DNA of 64,000 nucleotides from Candidatus Thiodictyon syntrophicum. GTDB lineage: Bacteria > Pseudomonadota > Gammaproteobacteria > Chromatiales > Chromatiaceae. Below, one piece after another: positions 56,785-64,000 of the stretch. The stretch lies in contig NZ_CP020370.1 of the NCBI RefSeq assembly GCF_002813775.1, positions 3,683,501-3,747,500 of the forward strand. The letters are read 5' to 3'. Made by a program: the position numbers and the translations under genes. Within the stretch, counting starts at the first letter, position 1, and each line of letters begins with the position of its first letter. The notes below the pieces were generated by a model. That model saw only the letters and a list, made by a program, of their open reading frames with translations, did no database searches and was not told the origin of the DNA.

Positions 56785-57816
56785 TCAGGTCCGGTTGGGC
56801 GTCGGGTTGCCGGTGGTCTGCACGATGCGCCGGGCGCGCCTGAGCAGCGGGATGCGCATGTTGCGCACATAGGCGGCGAGCGCCGCGCTGCCCCCCTCCC
56901 CCTTGATGCCGACCAGGGTCTGCGCCAGTTCCTTGAGCGGCGCCACCTCCGCCTGCGCGGTATTGGTGGCGATGTCGACCGCCCGCTTGCTCATGGTGAT
57001 CTGCTGTTCGGCATCGGCGCGTGCCGTGCTGATGTCCGCGGCGACCTGGTTGCGGGTGCTGTTGATGGCGGACAGGGCCCGGTCCACCTCCAGCGGCGGG
57101 TCGATCTGGGTGATCAGGGCCGCCTCCAACTCGATCCCGTAGCGGCTGCCGGTGGTCAGGCACTGCTGCTCCATGAACGCGTTCAACAGCGGCAGGTTCT
57201 TGCGCAGGTCATTGATGGAGACCCCCTCCGAGAGGTCCGGTCCGGCGCCGTCGCCCAGGGCCTCGGAGGCCGGCGCGGCCGCCGTCTGGGCGTCGGCCGG
57301 AGCCAGCGTAAGCAGCCCCTGGCCCTTGGGGTCCGAAAAGTTGGCGATGCGCTCGCGCAGCACCGAGATGAAATAGCCCATGACGTGCTGGAGCGGGTCC
57401 GCGACCCCGAAGACGAAGGGGTAGAGGTTGTCCTCCGCCACCCGAAAGCGGACCTGGCCGTTGACCCCGGTGGTCAGATTGTCCTTGGTCACGGCCTCGA
57501 TCGTGTCCTGGCGCTTGGTCGGGTCCCAGGTCAGGTCGAGCGCCTGGGTGGCCACATCGACCTTGTGGACATCCTGCCAGGGCCACTTGAAGTAGGGTCC
57601 GCCGGGGCCGATGACGTGCAGGCGCGGGAAGCGGTAGCGCGCCCGCTCCTCCTCGGTCATGCGCGGGTCCTCCACCCGCTGGTCGCCGAAGCGCTGGGCG
57701 CGCCCGAAGGAGGTCAGCACCGCCCGTTCATTGGGCTTGACGGTGTAAAAGGCGCGGATCACGACCCGATAGATCGAATAGAGGGCAAGGCCGGACAGGA
57801 AGGCGGTGAGCAACAT
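56785..57816 (-). CDS. SPFH/band-7 membrane protein A
   Basis: ATG 57816 follows GGAG by 7 bases and gives 343 residues, with the N-terminal span LLTAFLSGLALYSIYRVVIRAFY. Band-7 segments: VKPNERAVLTSFGRAQ, FKWPWQDVHKVDVATQALDL, TKDNLTTGVNGQVRFRVAED. Helical segments follow (ADAEQQITMSKRAVDIA). Partner of the downstream SPFH gene by operon position and size. Confidence 0.88.
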   Translation of the reverse strand: MLLTAFLSGLALYSIYRVVIRAFYTVKPNERAVLTSFGRAQRFGDQRVEDPRMTEEERARYRFPRLHVIGPGGPYFKWPWQDVHKVDVATQALDLTWDPTKRQDTIEAVTKDNLTTGVNGQVRFRVAEDNLYPFVFGVADPLQHVMGYFISVLRERIANFSDPKGQGLLTLAPADAQTAAAPASEALGDGAGPDLSEGVSINDLRKNLPLLNAFMEQQCLTTGSRYGIELEAALITQIDPPLEVDRALSAINSTRNQVAADISTARADAEQQITMSKRAVDIATNTAQAEVAPLKELAQTLVGIKGEGGSAALAAYVRNMRIPLLRRARRIVQTTGNPTPNRT

Positions 57817-58203
57817 GGGGCACTCCGATCGCGTTGGTGCAGCGCCCGGGCGGGACTCGAGGCCCCGCGCCCGGGCTGCCGGGGGTGGCACGCTAACCAT
57901 AGCACCAAGACGGCCATCCGGGGGGGTTCCGGTCGATTTTGGGAACGCGGCTGGCCGAAATCCGGCCGGCGCCCGAACACCCCTGGGCCACCGCAGGGCG
58001 ACGCTTTAGCGGGCCGTCATCCCGCTGAAGCCGCGCCCCCGGTCGTCCGCGGCGCCGACCGCCGCGTGCCTGACCTTGCGGTAACAGGGCAGCCGCCTGG
58101 CCCCAACAGCATCCTCGGGCGGTGGTGCCAGCGCCGTGTGGCGGCGGCTTGCAGCCGCGCTGCGGCACCGCGCTAACCTGCGACGGCAGGAAGGTCTCAT
58201 GGC
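57817..58203. other. Intergenic region, nothing recognised
   Basis: 387 bases between the SPFH operon and the decarboxylase gene. I see no gene, no clear terminator and no obvious promoter. Open frames here are chance frames in GC-rich DNA. Confidence 0.5.
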
Positions 58204-59892
58204 CTAGGCCACCGCCGACACACTGCCCGGTGTCGCGGTCTTGTAGACCCGATCCTGGAGCGCGGGCGGCAAGGGTTCGCTCTCCAGCCGCGGAATCATG
58301 ACCTCGATATAGGCGGCATCGGCGTGCGACTGGGCGTCGGCGATGGCCCGCTCGAGTTCGGCGACCGTGGCGGCCTTGACCGTCAACCAGTGATCGCAGC
58401 CCATGGCCGACGGGACCTGATGATAATTCCAGGCCGCCAGGTCGTCATAGGTATGACCACGCGCATTGAGCACGTCCTCAGCCCCGTAGATGCCGTTATT
58501 CAGGACGAAGATGATGGGCGCGATGCCGTAGCGGCCCATGACGCCGAGCTCGTTGGCCGTCAATTGATGGGCGCCGTCACCCGTCACGAGGATGGTCCGG
58601 CCGCCGTGCCTGGCCATGCACACCCCCATGGCGGCGGGGGTGGCCCAGCCGATGGAGCCCCACAGGGTTTGCGATTCGTATCCGACCCCATCCGGCAATA
58701 GCATCCCCGCGGCGTGCATCATGCAGGTGCCGGTTTCGATGACCAGACAATCCCCGCCGCGCAGCATCCGCTGCAGGCGTGGATAGAAGGATGCGGAGGA
58801 CAGCATCTCGTCGCCGCTCCCAAGCAGCGGCAGGGGTGCGAGCGCGGTTGCCGGCGACGGGGGACTGAATTGGGGTGTCACCGGCGTCAGACCGGTCAGC
58901 ATATCGCGCAACATGACATTGGCGAAAATGGTTTCACCCATCCTGACGAAACGATCGCCCAGCGTCAGCAGCCGCCGCGGGTCGATCCCCTGGGACCACA
59001 GGGAGGTGTTGAAATCTTCGAACAAGACGCCGCCGATATCCAGAATCAGATCGGCCTCTTCGACGATTTGCTGCACCCCGACGGGACTCGATCCCTGACC
59101 GCTGTAGCAACCGCGATAATTGGGGTGGGCCTCGCTGACCACCGCTTTGTCCATCGGTGTGACGGCAAACGCCATCCCGGACCTGTCCAGGAACGCCAGC
59201 AACGGCTCCACCAGGCCGTAACGCGCCACCAGCTGGCTCGACAGGGCCACCGGATGCTGCGCCGCTCGCAGCTGTTCGAGGACAAACGCGAGGGCAGCCG
59301 CGAGTTCTTGTTCGCTGCTCGCACTTCTCTTGATGCTGGATAAATGAACTCCGGTGACCGGGGACCCGACGATCGGCATCTTGGCCAGATCCATGGGCAC
59401 CGTGATATAGGCGGGGGCGCTCAACCGGAAGGCCTCGCGAATGACCCGTTCCAGTTCGTCGACCACATTGTCCGGGGTCAGCTCAGCGCTTACGCAGGCC
59501 GCCGCGGCCGACAAGGCCTGAAAATTGCCGAAGACACCGTCACCCAGGGTGTGGTGAGTGGATAGACGCTGCCGTTGAATGCGGGTGCTGGGCCCCCCGA
59601 CGAGGTGGAAAACCGGCAGGCGCTGCGCCTTCGCTCCCATCACCCCATTGAGGGCGCTCAATTCTCCCACGCCATAGGTGGTCGACAGGATGGCGGCGCC
59701 CTTGATCCGCGCATAGCCGTCCGCGGCATAGGCGGCGTTCAGCTCGTTGGCACAGAGGATCCACGCCAGACGCTCGCTCGCGTCGATGGCGTCATCGCAG
59801 GGGAAGGCGTAATCACCGGGGACCCCAAAGACGCGGTCGATACCCAGGTCGGCGAGACGGGCGAGGACATAGTCGGCAACGGTAGGCGGCAT
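58204..59892 (-). CDS. Thiamine-diphosphate 2-keto acid decarboxylase (pyruvate/indolepyruvate decarboxylase type)
   Basis: The 562-residue enzyme has the catalytic Glu50 (CANELNAAYAADGYAR) and the adjacent His113-His114 pair (STHHTLGDG) that mark pyruvate and indolepyruvate decarboxylases. It also has the ThDP site GDGAHQLTANEL...LNNGIYGAE. The reaction is decarboxylation of a 2-keto acid to an aldehyde. Whether pyruvate, phenylpyruvate or indolepyruvate is preferred cannot be read from the sequence. Single gene, no obvious operon partner. Confidence 0.9.
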   Translation of the reverse strand: MPPTVADYVLARLADLGIDRVFGVPGDYAFPCDDAIDASERLAWILCANELNAAYAADGYARIKGAAILSTTYGVGELSALNGVMGAKAQRLPVFHLVGGPSTRIQRQRLSTHHTLGDGVFGNFQALSAAAACVSAELTPDNVVDELERVIREAFRLSAPAYITVPMDLAKMPIVGSPVTGVHLSSIKRSASSEQELAAALAFVLEQLRAAQHPVALSSQLVARYGLVEPLLAFLDRSGMAFAVTPMDKAVVSEAHPNYRGCYSGQGSSPVGVQQIVEEADLILDIGGVLFEDFNTSLWSQGIDPRRLLTLGDRFVRMGETIFANVMLRDMLTGLTPVTPQFSPPSPATALAPLPLLGSGDEMLSSASFYPRLQRMLRGGDCLVIETGTCMMHAAGMLLPDGVGYESQTLWGSIGWATPAAMGVCMARHGGRTILVTGDGAHQLTANELGVMGRYGIAPIIFVLNNGIYGAEDVLNARGHTYDDLAAWNYHQVPSAMGCDHWLTVKAATVAELERAIADAQSHADAAYIEVMIPRLESEPLPPALQDRVYKTATPGSVSAVA

Positions 59893-59955
59893 GTTCTTGG
59901 TCCTTTTGATTCAGAGAGTAGCATTTCACGTTCCTAAGTACCGGCAACGCGGGGC

Positions 59956-61701
59956 TCAGGCAACGTAGGTCGGCTTGCCGCCCATCCAGGTCTGCGCCAC
60001 GGCGATGTGGATGATCTCCATCGGCGCGACCTGGGTGGGGTCCTGATCCAGGATCACGAAATCGGCGCACTTGCCCGGTTCGATCGAGCCCACGATGTCG
60101 TCCATATGACATTGCCAGGCCGCGTCCAGGGTCACGGCCCGGATCGCCTCCAGCGGGGTAATCGCCTCGGCCGGGTTCAATTGCTTGTCGGTGCCGCGCA
60201 GATTGCGCGTGACGGCGTTGTGGATGTAGCGGATGGGCTCCAGCGGCTCGCAGTTGTAATCGCTGTGCAGGGAAATGCGCAAGCCCTTGGCCAGGGCCGA
60301 GCGGCAGGGATCGATCAGGTTGGCGCGCCCCTCGCCGAAGATCGTGTCACAAAACACGCTGCCATAAAAATAGACATGGCCGATCAGGAAGCTGGGCGAC
60401 ACCCCGAGTTTCTTCATGCGCTCGAGTTGCTCCTGGTGGCAGGCCGAGGAGTGCTCCACGCGGTGACGCAGGTGGTGCTTGGGATGCTTCTCTGCGGCTA
60501 ATTCGAAGGCAGTGAGCGCCATGTCGATCGCGGCATCCCCGTTGACATGAACGCCGACCTGCCACCCGGCGTCTTGCGCCCTCCGGACGACCGCGTTCAG
60601 TGCCTCCTGGCTGTAATTGGGCGTACCCTTACCCCAGGCCGCGATCAGATAGGGTTCGCGCTGATAGCCCGAACCACCCTGGTTGCTGCCGTCGACCCAG
60701 GCCTTGACGCCGTTGATGCGCAGCAATTCGCCGGTGTTGCCGGGCTTCAGGCCCAATTCCTGCCAAGTGTCCATTGCCGTGGACGCGAGGTAGGCGGCGA
60801 CGCGGACCGGCGGCTGGTTTGCAACCGCAGCCTGCAAGACCGCCAGATCCCCCTTGGGGTCAATCATGCCGATGCCGCAATCGTGCACCGCGGTGCAGCC
60901 CTTTGATGCCGCCATGGCAAACAGCTTGCCGACGTTGGTCACATATTGCTCGTCGCTGATATGCGGCGCCTTAAGGGCGAACGGGACGATGGCCGGCGGT
61001 TCCTGGATCTCGCCCGTCAGATTGTCGGCGGCGTCGCGGACATAGCGTCCATGAGGCGGGTCCGCGGTGTCCTTGGTGACCCCGGCCGCGGCGAAGGCCG
61101 CGGAGTTCGCATGGGCCACATGCGCATTGGCCTCCAAAATAAACAAGGGAATGGTCGGCGACAGCGCGTCCAGTGCCTGGATCGACAAATCCAATCGACC
61201 AGGGGTGATGGTGGGATCCAAGAGCTGACCCAGCACCCAATCGCCCGGCTGCGCCGCGACGACCGCCATGATGAGCTTTGCCTTCACCTCGTCCATCGAC
61301 TGGTTGACGAAGGGGCCGAGATCCAGCCAACTGTCGAAAAAGGCCGCGGTGAAATGCATGTGCGGCTCGACAAAGCCCGGGAGCATCGTCTTGCCCGCCA
61401 GATCGACGACCTTGGTGTCCGGTCCTCGGTGCCGCTCCAGGTCCTTGAGCGTACCGAGCGCCAGGATCCGGCCGCTGTGCACGGCCACCGCCTCGACCCG
61501 CGGGTGCTGGTCATCCATCGTGATGATGGTGCCGTTGGTGAACAGGGTGTCGGCGGGCCCGCTGGCTTGCTCGGCCCCCCTGACTGAATCCGGCAGCAGG
61601 GCAATGGCGGCAAGGGCGCCGCCCAGTTTAAGGAACTCACGGCGCGATGCCGCGCCGCGTTCCAGGAACGGCACCAGGCCGGGTTGGCAAGCGATACACA
61701 T
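59956..61701 (-). CDS. Tat-exported amidohydrolase (YtcJ-like, amidohydrolase 3 family)
   Basis: 581 residues with a twin-arginine signal (SRREFLKLGGALAAIALL, Arg20-Arg21). Metal-site motifs include PGFVEPHMHF (HxH), GVHVNGDAAIDMAL and HRVEHSS, and the late LHSDYN. The family removes acyl or amide groups using one or two metal ions; the substrate is unknown. A periplasmic location is expected. It lies 116 bases after a truncated Ntn amide hydrolase on the same strand. Confidence 0.88.
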   Translation of the reverse strand: MCIACQPGLVPFLERGAASRREFLKLGGALAAIALLPDSVRGAEQASGPADTLFTNGTIITMDDQHPRVEAVAVHSGRILALGTLKDLERHRGPDTKVVDLAGKTMLPGFVEPHMHFTAAFFDSWLDLGPFVNQSMDEVKAKLIMAVVAAQPGDWVLGQLLDPTITPGRLDLSIQALDALSPTIPLFILEANAHVAHANSAAFAAAGVTKDTADPPHGRYVRDAADNLTGEIQEPPAIVPFALKAPHISDEQYVTNVGKLFAMAASKGCTAVHDCGIGMIDPKGDLAVLQAAVANQPPVRVAAYLASTAMDTWQELGLKPGNTGELLRINGVKAWVDGSNQGGSGYQREPYLIAAWGKGTPNYSQEALNAVVRRAQDAGWQVGVHVNGDAAIDMALTAFELAAEKHPKHHLRHRVEHSSACHQEQLERMKKLGVSPSFLIGHVYFYGSVFCDTIFGEGRANLIDPCRSALAKGLRISLHSDYNCEPLEPIRYIHNAVTRNLRGTDKQLNPAEAITPLEAIRAVTLDAAWQCHMDDIVGSIEPGKCADFVILDQDPTQVAPMEIIHIAVAQTWMGGKPTYVA

Positions 61702-61817
61702 GAAGCGATCCTCCTGAATGGAAGTCGATGGTTGGCGGGACCGGCCCTGGTCGGCAGCACCGCGTCCCCGGAAGCAGTCGGGCGCAATTGCGGATATTCC
61801 CCATCCCGCCCGGATGC

Positions 61818-62669
61818 CTATTGCGTCGCCGTCGGCGTCACGTCCTTGACCTCCATCACCGTCGGCATCGCAACGTGCTGGATCGCCTTGCCGTCGAAGT
61901 CGACGCGCTTTAGTTCCACCTTGCGGAGGTCGAGATTACCGTAGGTTCGGAAATAGCTGATCCGGTTCTTGAGATCATGGACCGTCGCCCACTGGGTCTG
62001 CTCATAAGCCAGCGTCGGCGCACCGCCGGTCTTTGACGGCACCTTCTCGGCTACCGCGCCAATGGGGATGTCGACCGCGTTCAGGATATGAAACGCAAGA
62101 TTGACCCCCTCGCTGGCCGTCGCCACGGGGACCGCCGAGTAGGCGAGCGCGACGGCTTTCAGGAACCGGCTGGGCGGGGTGTAATCGCCGGGCAGCCCGA
62201 GCAGGCCCGTGCCTTGACCGAGCGGCGGGACTTCCACTGTCCCAAGTTTGAGCCCATCGACGTTGATATTCGTCAGGTTGATATGCGCGCGCAGATTCGT
62301 CAGGTGCCAGTCGAACGGTGGGGCATTGGTCATGACGCCGATCGGATTGTCATGGACGCTCAGCTTGCCGCCGACGTACTCGACCACGATCGCGCCCCCC
62401 TGCGCATCGGCGATGGCCCAGTGCAGGGCCTGCGGGCCGAGCGGCGGCAGGGTGAGATCGTAGACCACGATGCGGGAGAGCGCCGCGCGCACCTCCTCCA
62501 CCGTAGCGAACTGGCTGAGCGCCCAGTTCGAGAAGTCCAGGTTCGAAACCGCGTGCTTCCCGTCGGCCGGAAACGGCTGGTACCCCGCGAATCCGGGGAA
62601 GTAGAGCGTGCCCACCGACAGCCCCGCCTCACTCATCCCATCGGTCGAGAGGTCCTCGACTTTGGCCAT
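61818..62669 (-). pseudogene. Choloylglycine hydrolase / penicillin V acylase family, 5'-truncated
   Basis: The 283 residues match the C-terminal part of linear amide C-N hydrolases: STDGMSEAGLSVGTLYFPGF, the central HWAIADAQGGAIVVEY, IGVMTNAPPFDWHLTNL, and FRTYGNLDLRKVEL. The family's catalytic N-terminal Cys and first about 70 residues are missing, replaced by a hairpin region next to a transposase gene. It must be inactive unless a distant part supplies the rest. Confidence 0.8.
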
Positions 62670-62717
62670 TTTAGGCGCATCCGCTCATCGTGCCAGCCGC
62701 GACCGGCAATCGCGGGG

Positions 62718-62742
62718 CCAGGGTCCGCACGGCGGACCCTGG
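62718..62742. repeat. Long palindrome at the break of the truncated hydrolase
   Basis: An 11-bp perfect stem CCAGGGTCCGC / GCGGACCCTGG with loop ACG lies between the truncated gene and the transposase. The core GGTCCGC-xxx-GCGGACC also occurs at 45316-45332 and 45396-45412. Confidence 0.7.
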
Positions 62743-62813
62743 GGGACCACGGAGCCAACCCGTCAGGCCCGCTCCGCGGCGGCGCGGCGGCGCGGCACGC
62801 CGCGCGACGCGGC

Positions 62814-64000
62814 TCAGGCGGTCGCGGCCAGTTGCGCGAGCACGCGCTCCCAGGCGGGGCGGGAAATTACCACCTGATCCTGATCCGCAAGCGAGTTGAC
62901 GTAATTCCCCTCGGCCCAGATGGTGCGGCGCACCAGCGCCAGGCAATCGGAAAAGGTGGCCTGCGGCTTGAAGTACCAAGCGGTCGAGCGCGGCAAGGAC
63001 GCCCAGTGCTCACGCAGCCGATGCACCATCAAGCAGACGATGGAAAACAGCGCCAGCAATGCCGGCGTGGTGCGGGCGATGGCCTTGGCGGCCCATTGGC
63101 GCTGGGTCTCGACGCCCAGGTGGCGACGGACCTCGGCGAAGGTGACTTCGATCGACCAGCGCAAGACGAACCATTCGATGACGCGTACCGACGGCACGGT
63201 CAGGTCAGTGGTGAAGAACGCCTCGGCGGCCAGCGGGTCGGCCGGATCGACGACCAATACCCAGCGGATCGGCAGGGGCGGCCACCCCGGGGTATGCCAG
63301 AGACAGACCCCGCTGAGCAGACGCAGCGTCTTGGTCTCGCCGCGATACCACTGAACCGTGGTCTCGGTGCCGTGCGTACGCGCCTCCTCCAGGCGTGTGG
63401 CCAACTTGGCCAGGGGTGGGCCTTTCTTCGGCTTGGGGCCACGCCGTCCCGGCGGCACCGGTGCGGGCGGCCCGAACAAGCGTGCATCCAGGCGCAGGCG
63501 CGAAATCAGGGCCGCCTGCGCGCTGAGGCACTCCCAGCCCAGGCGCACACAGGAGTAGCTGCCGTCCCCAACGAGGACCCAGCGGCGGCGCGTGAGCCCG
63601 CGCGCCACCAGCCGGACCATGACGAGGGTCCAGTCGATCACGGTCCGATGGGCCTTGCCAGCCGCGACGTTGGCCCGTTGCGAGGGCGCCAGCAACGTCA
63701 GGAACGGCAATGCCCAGGGCCGCCGACTCCACGGCAAGGGGACGATCAACGCCATGCAGATCCATTGCAGGCCCAGACAGGTCACCACGCGACTTTTGCT
63801 CGAGCGCACGGCATCGCGGTACATCCCCTTGGCAGCAATGCGCGCGCCCTTGCGCCGCTCCAGGGTCTCGTCCACGACGATCAGCAACGGCCAGCCGGGC
63901 GGCAGCAGCGCGATCAGCAGCCCCAGCAGGATCTGCGACCCCTGCACCCCCGACCAGCGCCCGCGACTCAGCACCCGGTGGTAACGCTCGAACCGGGGCG
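62814..64000 (-). CDS. DDE transposase (IS701/IS4-like), 5' end outside the window
   Basis: The frame covers at least 395 residues and is still open at the right edge (ERYHRVLSRGRWSG reads in from 64000). Motifs: LLIVVDETLERRKG (first Asp), RRWVLVGDGSYSCVRL (second Asp), VLRWSIEVTFAEVRRHLGVET (final Glu with YREK-like spacing). The frame has no stop or shift. The left IS end was not identified. The element probably removed the start of the neighbouring hydrolase. Confidence 0.85.
   Translation of the reverse strand, partial: PRFERYHRVLSRGRWSGVQGSQILLGLLIALLPPGWPLLIVVDETLERRKGARIAAKGMYRDAVRSSKSRVVTCLGLQWICMALIVPLPWSRRPWALPFLTLLAPSQRANVAAGKAHRTVIDWTLVMVRLVARGLTRRRWVLVGDGSYSCVRLGWECLSAQAALISRLRLDARLFGPPAPVPPGRRGPKPKKGPPLAKLATRLEEARTHGTETTVQWYRGETKTLRLLSGVCLWHTPGWPPLPIRWVLVVDPADPLAAEAFFTTDLTVPSVRVIEWFVLRWSIEVTFAEVRRHLGVETQRQWAAKAIARTTPALLALFSIVCLMVHRLREHWASLPRSTAWYFKPQATFSDCLALVRRTIWAEGNYVNSLADQDQVVISRPAWERVLAQLAATA

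Noticed and set aside
55864-58176. 770-codon plus-strand frame across the SPFH genes
   Set aside because: Antisense shadow of two recognised SPFH genes; no ribosome site or domain.

Overview
The window is very GC-rich bacterial DNA with tightly packed, often ATGA-overlapping genes. I infer a gammaproteobacterium, most likely a purple sulfur bacterium of the Chromatiaceae type. The grounds are the overall gene content, the paired DUF1640 proteins, the phosphoesterase-NACHT-FGE giant protein and the PEP-CTERM tail. No ribosomal RNA or photosynthesis gene is present to prove this.

Positions 1-27278 hold one long plus-strand operon for an extracellular-type contractile injection system (eCIS, a phage-tail-like device). 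In order it encodes a carboxypeptidase-regulatory-like protein (frameshifted), sheath 1, tube 1, sheath 2, tube 2, a repeat-filled 355-base gap, a CIS tube/LysM-type adaptor with a long low-complexity tail, a small conserved protein, a gp27-like hub, a gp5-like spike tip, an unusual membrane protein, gp25, baseplate J, a beta-propeller plus gpI protein, a probable tape-measure protein, an AAA+ ATPase, a coiled-coil protein and two large proteins sharing one N-terminal domain. The first operon gene (probably the Pvc16/DUF4255 type) lies upstream of the window. No capsid, portal or terminase genes are present, so this is not a prophage.

Positions 27380-40662 are the cargo part. Three DUF4157 (eCIS core) proteins carry different C-terminal domains: a PD-(D/E)xK-like nuclease, a giant protein with 11-residue repeats and a possible ribonuclease end, and an HExxH metallopeptidase of M35 type (frameshifted). 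Each of the first two is followed by a gene I infer to be its immunity protein.

Positions 40663-46604 form a second, different module: a metallophosphoesterase-NACHT-FGE protein whose last exposed segment looks like the variable region of a diversity-generating retroelement (DGR). A degraded, inverted second copy carries another variable region. The two differ at 14 of 22 codons, never at a third codon position. A hairpin and CAGTGTCA-type repeats follow both. No reverse transcriptase or template repeat is visible here.

Positions 46605-51420 carry small housekeeping or unknown genes, a sigma-54-type activator with an altered GAFTGA loop, two DUF1640 paralogues tail to tail and a tRNA-Val. 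Positions 51757-55220 hold a secreted M6 metalloprotease gene broken by a deletion/frameshift and by an ISKra4-like insertion with 8-bp target duplication, then a PEP-CTERM protein fragment. Positions 55463-64000 are all minus strand: SET-domain protein, two SPFH/band-7 proteins, a 2-keto acid decarboxylase, a Tat-exported amidohydrolase, a 5'-truncated Ntn hydrolase and a DDE transposase running off the window edge.
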